NCBI GenBank assembly: GCA_003279935.1
Contig: QCGL01000015.1
Location: 1-38,660, forward strand
Reading direction: 5' to 3'
Length of the DNA stretch: 38,660 nucleotides
From: Prochlorococcus sp. AG-388-A04
GTDB taxonomy: Bacteria > Cyanobacteriota > Cyanobacteriia > PCC-6307 > Cyanobiaceae
The translations under genes were made by a program, and so were the position numbers. The notes below the pieces were generated by a model that saw nothing but the letters and a program-made list of their open reading frames with translations, had not been told where the DNA came from and made no database searches. This document shows, piece by piece, positions 27,567 through 37,151 of the stretch (position 1 is its first letter; each line of letters starts with the position of its first letter).

Positions 27567-28289
27567 CTATCTTAGCTCACTAAGTGCATTAAATATCTTA
27601 CCATCTTCCATGTTTAATATCCTATCCGCCATATCTGAAATCCTTGGATCATGAGTAACCATAAGGACAGAACAATTTTGCTCTTTTGCTAATTTCCGTA
27701 AAAGTGAAACTATTTCTCTTCCAGTGACACTGTCTAAAGCTGAAGTCGGTTCATCCGCAAGTAAAAGTTTAGGATTAGCGGATAATGCCCTTGCAATTGC
27801 AACCCTTTGTTTCTGACCTCCTGATAATCCATTTGGCAGTTTTTTATGATGACCCTCTAAACCAACAGCAGATAACCACTTCCTTGCTACTTCTCTTCTT
27901 TGTAAATACGTTAAATTTGTAATTAAATCTGCGCCCATCTGAACATTTTGTTCTGCTGTTAAACATCTAAGCAAATTATGTCCCTGAAAAATCATCCCAA
28001 TATTTCTTCGAAGTTTTTGTCTAGTTTTTCTTGAGGCCCCATTTAGTTGATTATTTAAAACCGTCAAATCTCCACTTTGGCATGTTCTCAATGCACCAAT
28101 CAAAGTTAGAAGAGTTGTCTTGCCACATCCAGAGGGTCCTTTTAAAAGAACTAACTCTCCTTTTTCAATAAAGAAATTTACATTATTAAGTACTTGTTTC
28201 TTATTTTCATCAATACCATAATAATGACTCAAATTATTTATAGAAACAGTTTTTGAATTCTTATCTTTTTTATTGATGGCTTTAGGCAT
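27567..28289 (-). CDS. devA: DevA-type ABC exporter ATP-binding protein
   Basis: This 240-residue ATPase belongs to the MacB/LolD/DevA group. It has Walker A LKGPSGCGKTTLLTLIGAL (residues about 53-71), Q-loop MIFQGHNLL, signature LSGGQKQRVAIARAL, and Walker B LLLADEPTSALDS, with the H-loop MVTHDPR. In Anabaena, DevBCA with TolC exports heterocyst glycolipids. This organism has no heterocysts, so the substrate must differ, perhaps another envelope lipid or a small toxic compound. It follows devC by 14 bp and is the last member of pcyA-devB-devC-devA. Confidence 0.92.
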   Translation of the reverse strand: MPKAINKKDKNSKTVSINNLSHYYGIDENKKQVLNNVNFFIEKGELVLLKGPSGCGKTTLLTLIGALRTCQSGDLTVLNNQLNGASRKTRQKLRRNIGMIFQGHNLLRCLTAEQNVQMGADLITNLTYLQRREVARKWLSAVGLEGHHKKLPNGLSGGQKQRVAIARALSANPKLLLADEPTSALDSVTGREIVSLLRKLAKEQNCSVLMVTHDPRISDMADRILNMEDGKIFNALSELR

Positions 28290-28303
28290 AGAAATAATTC
28301 TAG

Positions 28304-29479
28304 TTAAAATATTTCAGCAGGATCTGCATCGACTAATTTACGCATGGCAATTCCAGCAGAACCCATACACATAACCAAGATCAAAATAAAAATTAAAACA
28401 GTTTTATTAGCATCCATTACTATAGGTAATTTTGTAGAATTTCTTACAATTGAATAAAGTATTTGTCCAGAAAAATAAGCAGGCAAATAGCCAAAAAATG
28501 CCAATAAAAAACCTTCTCTAGCTACAACAAAAAACAAAGATTTTAGTCTATACCCCATAGCCAACAAGGTTGCATATTCAGGGAGATGATCAGTAACATC
28601 ACTATAAAGAATTTGGTATACAACAACGCAACCAACTACAAAGCCCATTAAAGCACCTAAACTAAATATAAAACCAATCGCGGTACTGTTTTTCCAATAA
28701 TTTTTTTCAAATTCTATAAATTGATCTTTTGTTAAAACACGAACATCATTCGGTAAAGACTTGTTTAAAATTTCGGATACCAGATTAGGATTGGAACCAT
28801 TTCGCAGTTTCACTAAACCAATTTCAATACTTCCTTTTGGATTTGCTGGAAAAAGCCTTAGATATGTTTCTCTACTTGTTATGAGGTTTCCATCTGCTCC
28901 AAAAGAAGGACCTAACTCAACAAGTCCTTCAACTAATACTCTTTTACCGGCAACTTCGGTTTCTACTTTCTTTTCCGAAAGAAACCAATCTTCTATAGGC
29001 CCAAATTCTGGTCTTGAAAGTTTATCAAAAAGAACTCTTCCTGGATTTTTAAGTTTATCAGCATTTCTTGAAAATCCATCATCTAGTAAAAGAGAATCTG
29101 AAGGATTAAATCCTAAGGTTAAAATAGATCTTGTTTTTAGATTCTCTGGGTTCCTCCATAGAAGATAAGTTAAATTAACAGGGGCAGTTTTTTCTACGTC
29201 TTCTAAAGCTAAAGTTTGAATTAATCTTCTTTTTGGAAACCCACTCATACTTATAGAACTTTTTGATCTTGGACTTATCAATACAAGATCAGCATCCAAA
29301 AGTTTATGAATAGTTACACTTGTATCAAATAATCCATCTCGAAAGCCTAATTGCAAAAACATTAAAATCCCAGCGAAGCTAATTCCTGCAATAGCAACTA
29401 TTAATCTGAGTGGCTGTCTTGTTAGTAACAACCAAGCTAAAGGAATTTTCCTAAATTTTATGAAAGAAAAATTTATCAA
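28304..29479 (-). CDS. devC: DevC-type ABC exporter permease
   Basis: This 391-residue membrane protein has the MacB/DevC layout: one N-terminal span (about 22-45), a large periplasmic domain (about 50-260), and three C-terminal spans (about 268-290, 318-340, 358-375) of the FtsX-like domain. It starts with PLAWLLLTRQPLRLIVAIAG, typical of DevC. The start TTG overlaps the devB stop by 4 bp (TTGA), which shows tight translational coupling. It forms the transport channel core with DevA and DevB. No TolC homologue is in the window. Confidence 0.92.
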   Translation of the reverse strand: MINFSFIKFRKIPLAWLLLTRQPLRLIVAIAGISFAGILMFLQLGFRDGLFDTSVTIHKLLDADLVLISPRSKSSISMSGFPKRRLIQTLALEDVEKTAPVNLTYLLWRNPENLKTRSILTLGFNPSDSLLLDDGFSRNADKLKNPGRVLFDKLSRPEFGPIEDWFLSEKKVETEVAGKRVLVEGLVELGPSFGADGNLITSRETYLRLFPANPKGSIEIGLVKLRNGSNPNLVSEILNKSLPNDVRVLTKDQFIEFEKNYWKNSTAIGFIFSLGALMGFVVGCVVVYQILYSDVTDHLPEYATLLAMGYRLKSLFFVVAREGFLLAFFGYLPAYFSGQILYSIVRNSTKLPIVMDANKTVLIFILILVMCMGSAGIAMRKLVDADPAEIF

Positions 29480-30390
29480 GGTAGGAATTTTGCAATGACT
29501 TTCATACCAGTATAATTTTTTACTAATTTTATAGATTCCGGATTTAGCTTTACAAGAACCTCTATAATACGAGCATCCGCATCACCTGTTGGATCTGTGG
29601 ATAAGACCTTTCTTTGTTTTACTTGTGGGCTAATTCTTATTACTTCCCCTTTTAGAATTTTTTTAAAGCCTCCATTCTCACTACTTAATTCAACATTTTG
29701 CGAGATGAATACTCTGTTTATATCAGATTCATAAACTTCTATAAGAGCCTCCATATTCTGACTTGAGCCAATATCAAGCACTCCTTCGTTTTTAGATCTT
29801 TCTCCAACTCTTGTATTAACATCAAGTATATAGCCATCAATTGGGCTTCTAAGTTGAGAGTTAAAAAGATCTATCTCAATGTCTTTTTTATCCGCAACAT
29901 TAATTATTTTTTGTTTTTGTAATTTTAACAATTCATCTTTTCTCTGAGAAAGTTGTACCAATGAGTATGCTGACTTTTCAACGGCTAATTCATATCTTTT
30001 AATTTGATCTTCTTTTAATGAAATCTCTAAAATATTAGTTTTGATGAGTTTATTCTTCCTTTCAAGATCTGCCACTAATTTCTTCCTATTTTCAAAAACG
30101 GCTAGAACTGAACCTTCCTTGACAAAATCACCCTCCTTCACTAGAAGTTCAGATAAACGAGGAGATGATCCAAATTGAGATATTGGTGCTGCTAATTGCC
30201 TAATCTCCCCAGATGGAGAAAGTTGACCTAATGCTGCAACTGCCTCTATTACAGGAATAAAATCAGAACTAATTTCTACATTAGAATTAGAACTTAATTT
30301 TTTATTTTGAGAACATGAACTTATTCCAATCGATAATGGTAAAAATATCAAAACATAAAAGATTAGATTTTTAAAATTATTTATAAACAT
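29476..30390 (-). CDS. devB: DevB-type membrane fusion protein (HlyD family), putative lipoprotein
   Basis: This periplasmic adaptor of about 304 residues links the DevCA exporter to an outer-membrane channel. An N-terminal hydrophobic segment (about 10-25) ends in a lipobox-like ISSC, so it is probably lipid-anchored. The lipoyl-like half-motifs are at VKEGDFVKEGSVLAVFEN and LRSPIDGYILDVNTRVGE, separated by a coiled-coil hairpin (about 105-160). A beta-barrel region with GEVIRISPQVKQRKV follows. I start it at the ATG at 30390, which overlaps the pcyA stop by one base (TGATG); an in-frame TTG lies one codon upstream. It ends in a 4-bp overlap with devC. Confidence 0.9.
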   Translation of the reverse strand: MFINNFKNLIFYVLIFLPLSIGISSCSQNKKLSSNSNVEISSDFIPVIEAVAALGQLSPSGEIRQLAAPISQFGSSPRLSELLVKEGDFVKEGSVLAVFENRKKLVADLERKNKLIKTNILEISLKEDQIKRYELAVEKSAYSLVQLSQRKDELLKLQKQKIINVADKKDIEIDLFNSQLRSPIDGYILDVNTRVGERSKNEGVLDIGSSQNMEALIEVYESDINRVFISQNVELSSENGGFKKILKGEVIRISPQVKQRKVLSTDPTGDADARIIEVLVKLNPESIKLVKNYTGMKVIAKFLP

Positions 30391-31115
30391 CAAAAATCAA
30401 ATAATACTTTTTTGATATATTCATCTACCCATATTTTATCAAAATATTTAAGCAGAACTAAACTTGTTTTTTCATTTTTCATTTGTTGAAAACAATAATT
30501 TTTTTGGTAATTAATTCTTTCTTCAATTATTTCATAATCAGAATCAGGACTAGTGTTTTGACTTAATTGAATTAAGACAGAAAGATAATTATCAACTATT
30601 TTACAAAAAGCATTTTTTTCACTTTCATTTTTTAAAGAAGCAAAAAAAACATTTTTAGAGAAAATATTTCCCCAGACTGGAATTTTCCTTTTAGATTTAA
30701 AAATACTTTTATCAATATGGGACAATAAATGATCATATTTTAAATTTTGGTTCTTAGAGGAAGGAGATAAATCAACAATAGCTGCTGATACTAGTTCATT
30801 AACTTTAACTAAATCCATGCCAAATATTGGAATGTCATACTTTGGATCTGGGAAAAATACGCAATGTAGAATCTTTAGACTTTTTGAAAACTCAGCCACT
30901 TCAATATGTAACTTTCTAAATCCTTTTGCTTTATAAAATTCATTTTCTATATATAGCTCCTTACCTTCTACATTGGAAATTATGTTTGATAGTTTAGGAT
31001 CTATTTCCATGCAAATGAGGTCATTAAGCTTGGACCTCTGAACCTTTATATTTTGCAATAAAGCCAAAATAAGTGGGTCAATTAATTTAGTTTTGGTTAA
31101 AGATTTAGACAACAA
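30390..31115 (-). CDS. pcyA: Phycocyanobilin:ferredoxin oxidoreductase
   Basis: This 241-residue enzyme of the ferredoxin-dependent bilin reductase family carries out the four-electron reduction of biliverdin IXalpha to phycocyanobilin. Residues aligned with the Synechocystis catalytic Glu76, His88 and Asp105 appear as Glu-72 (LHIEVAEF), His-84 (LHCVFFPDP) and Asp-101 (IFGMDLV), so it should be active. High-light Prochlorococcus lack phycobilisomes, so the bilin would serve a residual phycoerythrin-like protein or a sensor. The start is TTG. The stop overlaps devB, so a bilin enzyme leads an exporter operon. The M16 gene is divergent across 40 bp. Confidence 0.92.
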   Translation of the reverse strand: MLSKSLTKTKLIDPLILALLQNIKVQRSKLNDLICMEIDPKLSNIISNVEGKELYIENEFYKAKGFRKLHIEVAEFSKSLKILHCVFFPDPKYDIPIFGMDLVKVNELVSAAIVDLSPSSKNQNLKYDHLLSHIDKSIFKSKRKIPVWGNIFSKNVFFASLKNESEKNAFCKIVDNYLSVLIQLSQNTSPDSDYEIIEERINYQKNYCFQQMKNEKTSLVLLKYFDKIWVDEYIKKVLFDF

Positions 31116-31140
31116 GTTTAAAAAGTATCAAAATTAAAAT

Positions 31141-31150
31141 AAGGAAAGGA
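31141..31150 (+). promoter_or_regulatory. Strong Shine-Dalgarno of the M16 peptidase operon
   Basis: AAGGAAAGGA lies 5 bases before the ATG at 31156. Clear Shine-Dalgarno sequences are rare in this window, where most starts have none, so this one marks the start and suggests strong initiation for the first M16 gene. Confidence 0.6.
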
Positions 31151-31155
31151 TTTCA

Positions 31156-32406
31156 ATGAACCCAGGAGAAGTTAAGTACTTTAACCATTCAAGCAAACCT
31201 AAATGCGTTTTTGTGGAAAATAAAGAATTGCCTCTTATATGCATAGATTTTTGGTTTAAAGCAGGATCTGCGTTTGAGGAATCAGATAGAAACGGAACAG
31301 CTCATTTTTTGGAACATATGATTTTTAAGGGTAGTAACAAATTGATGCCAGGAGAATTTGATTATAAGATCGAATCTCTTGGTGGGATGAGCAACGCTTC
31401 AACTGGATATGATGATGCACATTACTATGTATTAATACCTGAAAACAACTTTAAAGAATCACTGGCTCTTTTGACAAACATTGTTTTATCTCCAACTATT
31501 AATATTCATGAATTTGAAAAAGAGAAAAGTGTTGTCATTGATGAAATAAAACAACAAAATGACCAACCTGATGAAAAACTTTTTAATTATTTTTTGAGCC
31601 GGGTTTGGAAGGATAATAAATATGGCAAAACAATATTAGGAACTGAAAAACATCTCCAATTATTAAAAAAAGGTGATTTAGAAAAATTTCACAAAAGCTT
31701 TTACAAAAAGAATAATTTTTGTATTGCAATTGCTGGAAATCTATCTGAGAAAACTTTTGAAATATATCAAGAAAACAACTTTTCTTATCTAGATGAAGGT
31801 GAAACTTCTCAAATAAAAAATAATAATAAATCAATTGCAGACTCAAGAACTGGAAGAGAAGTGATTAATTTTAAGAATATTGAATTGTCTAGAATATTCA
31901 TGGCATGGAGTATACCCAACCTAAAGAATCAAAAAATGAATATTGGCTTTGAAGTATTAGCATCGTTACTTTGTGTTGGAAGAAATAGCCGATTAGTAAA
32001 AGTTTTAAAAGAAGAAAGTAACCTTGTTGAGTCAATATATGTAGATGTAAATGGTGGAGAATTTGGCAGTTTGTTAGTAATTGAAGCTTGCTGCGAAGAA
32101 ATAAATTTAAAAAAAGTAGAGGAAGAAATTAATGAAACAATTCAAGAAGTTATAAGTTGTAAAAATTTAACTTTAAATGAGATTAGAAAAGCAATTAATA
32201 TAGTTAAAAGCAACTATATTTTCAATCTAGAAACGTCAACACAATTAACTTCTTTTTTTGGAAATGAGCTTTTGTGGGGTAGAAAAAATACTCTAAATGA
32301 TTTAAATAATCATTTAGATTACTGGAATGATACAAATAATCTTAAGGAAATCATAAATTATCTTTCAAGAAATAAATACACTTTGATTGCATCAACAGGA
32401 AAATGA
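31156..32406 (+). CDS. M16 family zinc peptidase, catalytic subunit
   Basis: This 416-residue inverzincin has the HxxEH motif (His-50, Glu-53, His-54 in GTAHFLEHMIFKGS) and the distal Glu-130 in VVIDEIKQQND, 76 residues downstream as in the family. Processing-peptidase-like enzymes of this type digest signal or transit peptides and other short peptides. It lacks the Arg/Tyr pair in the C-terminal domain that contacts substrate; that element is in the next gene. The ATGA overlap with that gene indicates a heterodimer, like the two-subunit bacterial and mitochondrial M16B enzymes. There is no signal peptide. A strong Shine-Dalgarno precedes it. Confidence 0.92.
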   Translation: MNPGEVKYFNHSSKPKCVFVENKELPLICIDFWFKAGSAFEESDRNGTAHFLEHMIFKGSNKLMPGEFDYKIESLGGMSNASTGYDDAHYYVLIPENNFKESLALLTNIVLSPTINIHEFEKEKSVVIDEIKQQNDQPDEKLFNYFLSRVWKDNKYGKTILGTEKHLQLLKKGDLEKFHKSFYKKNNFCIAIAGNLSEKTFEIYQENNFSYLDEGETSQIKNNNKSIADSRTGREVINFKNIELSRIFMAWSIPNLKNQKMNIGFEVLASLLCVGRNSRLVKVLKEESNLVESIYVDVNGGEFGSLLVIEACCEEINLKKVEEEINETIQEVISCKNLTLNEIRKAINIVKSNYIFNLETSTQLTSFFGNELLWGRKNTLNDLNNHLDYWNDTNNLKEIINYLSRNKYTLIASTGK

Positions 32407-33620
32407 TAAAAGCACATTGCGAAACAAACATTAGTCGGAATTTTTCAATTGCAATGGTTTGGATAAATGGTGGAAGCAATATGGATATTGAAGAGAAAAA
32501 AGGGATCAATCAAATTCTTTGCTCATTACTAACCAGAGGATGTAAAGGTTTTGGAAATTTAGCTTTTTCAGAGTATGTAGATTCTCATGGAGCGGAATTA
32601 AATCTAGAGACATTAGAGGACGGTATGATAATAAGCCTCAAATCATTAGATGAACATTTTAATAAACTTTTACCTTTATTAAATTTAATAATAAATGAAC
32701 CATCACTCTCATATAACCAATTCCAAAATGTAAAGAAAACAACTATTAGTACCCTAAAAAAAGATAGGGAAAATCCATTTAATATTACTTTTGAAAAATG
32801 GAGAAAAATTGTTTATTTGAAGCATTGCTACGCTTATAACTCATCTGGATATGAAGAAGATATTTTAAAAATTACTCACAATGATATTTTAACTGAATAT
32901 GAAAATTTTAAAAATAGAAATAAGTATGTAATTTCTAATAATTTGAACATCAAAAATAAAAGTTTTGATTTAATAAACCAAAATAAAATTGCTCATAACG
33001 TAGAAAGCAAAAATCACAACAATAATCCTAATCTTTTGAATAGGTTTGTTAGTACACATCAGAAGTCGAATCAAATAATCTTGATGTTAGGTAATCAAAC
33101 ATGTCCGATATCAAGCCATGAATACTTACCTTTGAAAATTTTAGAATCATATCTCTCGTATGGTATGAGCTCTGTGTTGTTCAAATTGTTCAGAGAAAGG
33201 AATGGTTTAACTTATGAAGTTGGGGTCTATAACCCTTGTAGAATTGAAAACTCTCCTTTTTTAGTTTACTTTTCTGTCTCAAATAAAAATGCTCTTCTTG
33301 CATTTGAAATCCTATCCGAATTATGGAGTAAATTACTATCTTCTTCAATTATCGAAAAGGATATTTATTTAGCAAAGATTAAATTGAAAAGTTCATTTCT
33401 AATATCTAACCAAACTTTAGATGAAATATTACAGAGAAAGATTCAATACATTGGATATAAATTAGATCAAAATTATGATTTTTTAAAGAAAATTAATGAT
33501 GTAAGCTCTTCAGATATTTTGAAAGTAACTAGAAAATATTTAGGAAAACCTTTTTTGAGTATTTACGGAGACGAGAAAAAATGTAATGAAATTAATAAAC
33601 TTTGGATAAAAAATTTTTAG
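32403..33620 (+). CDS. M16 family peptidase-like protein, non-catalytic subunit
   Basis: This 405-residue protein has the M16 fold but no HxxEH zinc motif: the matching segment reads INQILCSLLTRGCKG. It keeps the RxxGLxY element (FRERNGLTYEVGVYN, residues about 262-276) that in M16 enzymes binds substrate near the active site. This division of labour matches two-subunit M16B peptidases, where one chain is catalytic and the other supplies the Arg/Tyr pair. Its start overlaps the upstream stop by 4 bp (ATGA). Its own stop overlaps the convergent CRR42-like gene by 4 bp. Confidence 0.9.
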   Translation: MIKAHCETNISRNFSIAMVWINGGSNMDIEEKKGINQILCSLLTRGCKGFGNLAFSEYVDSHGAELNLETLEDGMIISLKSLDEHFNKLLPLLNLIINEPSLSYNQFQNVKKTTISTLKKDRENPFNITFEKWRKIVYLKHCYAYNSSGYEEDILKITHNDILTEYENFKNRNKYVISNNLNIKNKSFDLINQNKIAHNVESKNHNNNPNLLNRFVSTHQKSNQIILMLGNQTCPISSHEYLPLKILESYLSYGMSSVLFKLFRERNGLTYEVGVYNPCRIENSPFLVYFSVSNKNALLAFEILSELWSKLLSSSIIEKDIYLAKIKLKSSFLISNQTLDEILQRKIQYIGYKLDQNYDFLKKINDVSSSDILKVTRKYLGKPFLSIYGDEKKCNEINKLWIKNF

Positions 33621-33832
33621 ATTTGTGTTTTTTCAATCTTATCAGTATCAATTAAGAAAGATCCTCTTCTAAATTTTATTTCAACAGTAATAGGAGATTT
33701 TATAGCTATTATTTCTCCAACTTCGTCAATATCTACTAAGTCAGGTGGTCTAAGCATAGGCATATTGTCAGAAGTTTTAAGATAAGACAAAGGATTTTTT
33801 AGTTTAACTTTATCTTTAATATTGAATTCCAT
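33617..33832 (-). CDS. CRR42-like NAD(P)H dehydrogenase assembly protein (DUF3148)
   Basis: This 71-residue protein carries the family signature YLKTSDNMPMLRPPDLVDIDEVG (residues about 17-39) with flanking SH3-like beta strands (IKDKVKLKNP, VEIKFRRGSFLID). The plant homologue CRR42 is needed for assembly of the chloroplast NDH complex, so the likely role is assembly of the cyanobacterial NDH-1 complex. It is cytoplasmic. It is transcribed away from ftsH across a 113-bp divergent gap. Confidence 0.82.
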   Translation of the reverse strand: MEFNIKDKVKLKNPLSYLKTSDNMPMLRPPDLVDIDEVGEIIAIKSPITVEIKFRRGSFLIDTDKIEKTQI

Positions 33833-33945
33833 TAAAATTAATCAATATAAATTAAATTTACTATAAAAGATAGAGTTTAGAAAAATATCAACGAAAAGCA
33901 TCCTTTCATTCTAGAATTATGAAAATTTATATATGAAATAAATTA

Positions 33946-35859
33946 ATGAATCAAAAATTCAAAACAATAATTTTATGGGCTATTCCAATTATTTTAGTCA
34001 TAGCTCTTTCATATCAATTTCTTTCAACAAGCAATATTGATTCATTAAAATCCAACGGTACTACAATAGCTCCTAAAAATTCAGCAGTAGCAAGAGTTAG
34101 TTATGGAAGATTTTTAGATTATATCAAGTCGGGTCGAGTTACATCAGTTGATATTTTTGATGGAGGTAGAAATGCTGTTATCGAAACCATAGATTCAGAT
34201 CTAGACAATAAAGTTCAAAGATTGAGAGTAGACTTGCCTGGTCTTACACCTGAATTGATAACTAATCTCAAAAATGAAGGTATAAGTTTTGATGTGCACC
34301 CTGTTAAAACAACACCACCAGCATTAGGAATTCTCGGTAATCTTCTATTCCCTGCAGTTTTGATAGGAGGTTTAATTCTTTTAGCTAGGAGATCAAATGG
34401 TATGCCTGGAGGACCAGGTCAAGCAATGCAATTCGGGAAATCAAAAGCTAGATTTGCTATGGATGCTGATACTGGAGTGGTATTTGACGATGTCGCAGGA
34501 GTTAATGAGGCAAAAGAGGATTTAGAAGAGGTAGTTACATTTTTAAAAAAACCTGAAAAATTCACTTCTGTAGGTGCTCGTATTCCAAAAGGGGTTTTAC
34601 TTGTAGGTCCTCCAGGAACGGGTAAGACACTTTTAGCAAAAGCAATTGCAGGAGAAGCAGGAGTTCCATTTTTTTCGCTTGCAGGTTCAGAATTCGTGGA
34701 AATGTTTGTTGGAGTAGGTGCTAGCAGAGTTAGGGATCTTTTTAAAAAAGCCAAAGAAAATAGTCCATGCTTAATATTCATTGATGAAATTGATGCAGTA
34801 GGAAGGCAAAGAGGAGCTGGTATCGGTGGTGGAAATGACGAAAGAGAACAAACTCTTAACCAACTTTTAACTGAAATGGATGGATTTGAAGGGAATAGTG
34901 GAATTATTATTATTGCTGCAACTAACCGCCCAGATGTTTTAGATTCAGCCTTAATGAGGCCAGGAAGATTTGACAGACAAGTCACAGTTGATGCTCCTGA
35001 TATTAAAGGAAGACTATCGATACTTGAAGTTCACTCAAAAAATAAAACTCTTCAGGAAGACTTAACTTTAGAAAGTATTGCAAGAAGAACTCCTGGTTTT
35101 ACCGGAGCAGATTTAGCAAATCTTCTAAATGAAGCCGCAATCTTAACTGCAAGAAGAAGAAAAGAGTCAATAGGCATTTTAGAAATTGATGATTCAGTTG
35201 ATAGAATAGTTGCCGGAATGGAAGGTTCTCCATTAACAGATGGAAGAAGCAAAAGATTAATTGCTTATCATGAAGTTGGACATGCAATAATAGGAACTTT
35301 AGTAAAAGCTCATGATCCTGTTCAGAAAGTAACTGTAATTCCAAGAGGGCAAGCAAAAGGACTTACTTGGTTTACTCCTGATGATGATCAATCTCTTATA
35401 AGCAGGGCAAATTTGAAGGCAAGAATAATGGGTGCTCTTGGAGGAAGAGCAGCTGAAGATGTTGTTTTTGGTAAAGGTGAAATAACAACTGGAGCTGGAG
35501 GCGATTTTCAACAAGTAGCTTCAATGGCTAGACAAATGGTTACAAGATTTGGAATGAGTGAGCTAGGACCAATTGCTCTTGAGAGTGGTAATCAAGAAGT
35601 TTTTGTAGGGAGGGATTTAATGACTAGAAGCGAAGTTTCTGACTCTATCTCTAAACAAATTGATGAAAGTGTAAGAGTTATGGTAAAAGAATGTTATAAA
35701 CAAACCTATTTAATAATTAGTAAAAACAGGGAGGCAATGGATAAATTAGTAGATCTTTTAATAGAAAAAGAAACCTTAGATGGCGAAGAGTTTGTAAATA
35801 TCCTTTCTGAATTTACACAAATACCTGAAAAACAAAGAACTCCACAAATACTTAATTAA
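33946..35859 (+). CDS. ftsH: ATP-dependent zinc metalloprotease FtsH, thylakoid type
   Basis: This 637-residue membrane AAA+ protease degrades damaged membrane proteins; the thylakoid forms remove photodamaged D1 during photosystem II repair. Two spans lie at about 7-25 and 125-146, with a lumenal domain between them. The AAA domain has Walker A GPPGTGKT (near 222), Walker [13 protein letters not shown] and the second region of homology [18 protein letters not shown]. The zinc site HEVGH is near residue 442. The C-terminal region most resembles Synechocystis FtsH2/FtsH3 (Slr0228/Slr1604); I cannot decide between them. The stop overlaps the convergent clpP stop by 4 bp in a palindromic CTTAATTAAG. 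Confidence 0.95.
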   Translation: MNQKFKTIILWAIPIILVIALSYQFLSTSNIDSLKSNGTTIAPKNSAVARVSYGRFLDYIKSGRVTSVDIFDGGRNAVIETIDSDLDNKVQRLRVDLPGLTPELITNLKNEGISFDVHPVKTTPPALGILGNLLFPAVLIGGLILLARRSNGMPGGPGQAMQFGKSKARFAMDADTGVVFDDVAGVNEAKEDLEEVVTFLKKPEKFTSVGARIPKGVLLVGPPGTGKTLLAKAIAGEAGVPFFSLAGSEFVEMFVGVGASRVRDLFKKAKENSPCLIFIDEIDAVGRQRGAGIGGGNDEREQTLNQLLTEMDGFEGNSGIIIIAATNRPDVLDSALMRPGRFDRQVTVDAPDIKGRLSILEVHSKNKTLQEDLTLESIARRTPGFTGADLANLLNEAAILTARRRKESIGILEIDDSVDRIVAGMEGSPLTDGRSKRLIAYHEVGHAIIGTLVKAHDPVQKVTVIPRGQAKGLTWFTPDDDQSLISRANLKARIMGALGGRAAEDVVFGKGEITTGAGGDFQQVASMARQMVTRFGMSELGPIALESGNQEVFVGRDLMTRSEVSDSISKQIDESVRVMVKECYKQTYLIISKNREAMDKLVDLLIEKETLDGEEFVNILSEFTQIPEKQRTPQILN

Positions 35860-36446
35860 GTATTTTTAATTGGTTTTTTATCTAAAACCAAATCTATTAG
35901 ACCATACTCTACAGCCTCCTTCGGAGACATATAAAAATCTCTATCAGTATCTTCCTTAATAGTATCAAGTTCTTTACCTGTTCTTTCAGATAGCTCGGTA
36001 TTTAAACGTTCTTTTAAATATAAAATTTCATCAGCTTGAATTCTTATGTCGCTGGCTTGTCCTCTTGCACCACCAAGAGGTTGATGAATCATAATTCTTG
36101 AATGTCTCAGGCTACTTCTTTTACCTTTAGTACCAGCCGCAAGCAAAAAGGCACCCATACTTGCCGCTAGACCAACACAAACCGTATGTATATCAGGCTT
36201 TACATGTTGCATAGTATCAAAAATGCCTAAACCATCATAAACCGAGCCTCCAGGAGAATTAATATACATGTAGATGTCTTTCTCAGGATCTTCCGCTTCG
36301 AGGAAAAGTAATTGAGCAACAATTCTATTAGCAGTATCACTAGTTACTTGTTCTCCTAAGAATATAATCCTCTCTCTTAAAAGTCTCGAGTAAATATCAA
36401 ATACTCTTTCACTTCCGCCAGATTCTTCTAAAACTAAAGGGATCAT
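35856..36446 (-). CDS. clpP: ATP-dependent Clp protease proteolytic subunit
   Basis: This 196-residue serine protease forms the tetradecameric chamber used with ClpX or ClpC. The catalytic triad is present at Ser-96 ([11 protein letters not shown]), His-121 (MIHQPLGG) and Asp-170 ([10 protein letters not shown]). The [19 protein letters not shown] segment is typical. Length fits the catalytically active ClpP forms rather than ClpR, and cyanobacteria carry several clpP genes, so I give no paralogue number. Its partner ATPase is not adjacent. It faces ftsH, another photosystem-quality protease, with overlapping stops, and is divergent from thf1. Confidence 0.95.
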   Translation of the reverse strand: MIPLVLEESGGSERVFDIYSRLLRERIIFLGEQVTSDTANRIVAQLLFLEAEDPEKDIYMYINSPGGSVYDGLGIFDTMQHVKPDIHTVCVGLAASMGAFLLAAGTKGKRSSLRHSRIMIHQPLGGARGQASDIRIQADEILYLKERLNTELSERTGKELDTIKEDTDRDFYMSPKEAVEYGLIDLVLDKKPIKNT

Positions 36447-36526
36447 AATAATATTTATTTGTTTATTAGATCTTAACGATATTGACTCAACATACGCTAT
36501 GGTTATTAAGGTTTACATATAAACAA

Positions 36527-37135
36527 TTGAAAGAAAAATTGACTGTCTCAGATAGCAAAAAGTTATTTCATGAACAATTCCCTTACGTAATTCCAGGTTT
36601 ATATAAAAGGATAGTTGATGAAATGCTTGTTGAACTAAATCTTTTAAATCACCAAAATGAATTCATACAAGATGATTTATTTAGTGTTGGTCTTACAGAA
36701 ACATTCAAAGAATTAACGAAAGGTTATAAGCCTGAGGAACATTTAGTGATGCTTTTTGAATCATTATGTAATTCCTCAAATTTTGAACCTAAAAAAATAA
36801 AAGAAGCCTCCAAGAAAACTCTCGAAGGCTACAAGAATAAATCCTTAAAAGAAATCTCTATTTTATTAAAAGAAAAATCAAATACTAATCTATACTCTTC
36901 TAGGATATTGAATTTAGGAATTTACTTAATTATAGCTAATGCAACTGATTTCAAGGATATTAAAGATTCTGAAAAGAATAAAATCATTTCAGATATCATT
37001 AATAAATTAAATTTATCATTTAATAAAGCAGAAAAGGATATCGGAATTTATAAAAGCAGTATTATAAAAATGGAACAAGCGAAAGAACTTCTTCAAGAAG
37101 CAAAATTGAAAGATAGGAAAGAAAAGAACAAATAG
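36527..37135 (+). CDS. thf1: Thylakoid formation protein Thf1/Psb29
   Basis: This protein of about 202 residues belongs to the Thf1/Psb29 family, which binds FtsH2/FtsH3 and supports photosystem II repair and thylakoid biogenesis. The family core is visible in TVSDSKKLFHEQFPYVIPGL (residues about 5-24), YKRIVDEMLVELNLLN and the LFSVGLTETFKELTKGY segment. The C-terminal helix is charged (AKELLQEAKLKDRKEKN) and likely a coiled coil. I place the start at TTG 36527 (MKEKLTVSDSK). TTG at 36539 and an upstream TTG at 36482 are alternatives. It lies close to ftsH, its known partner, with clpP between them. Confidence 0.9.
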   Translation: MKEKLTVSDSKKLFHEQFPYVIPGLYKRIVDEMLVELNLLNHQNEFIQDDLFSVGLTETFKELTKGYKPEEHLVMLFESLCNSSNFEPKKIKEASKKTLEGYKNKSLKEISILLKEKSNTNLYSSRILNLGIYLIIANATDFKDIKDSEKNKIISDIINKLNLSFNKAEKDIGIYKSSIIKMEQAKELLQEAKLKDRKEKNK

Positions 37136-37151
37136 TTTTTAAATTAAAAAA

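Noticed and set aside
34419..34985. 188-codon open frame antisense to ftsH
   Set aside because: It lies wholly inside the AAA domain of ftsH, is rich in Ser, Pro and Ala as expected from the reverse of a conserved gene, and has no start signals.
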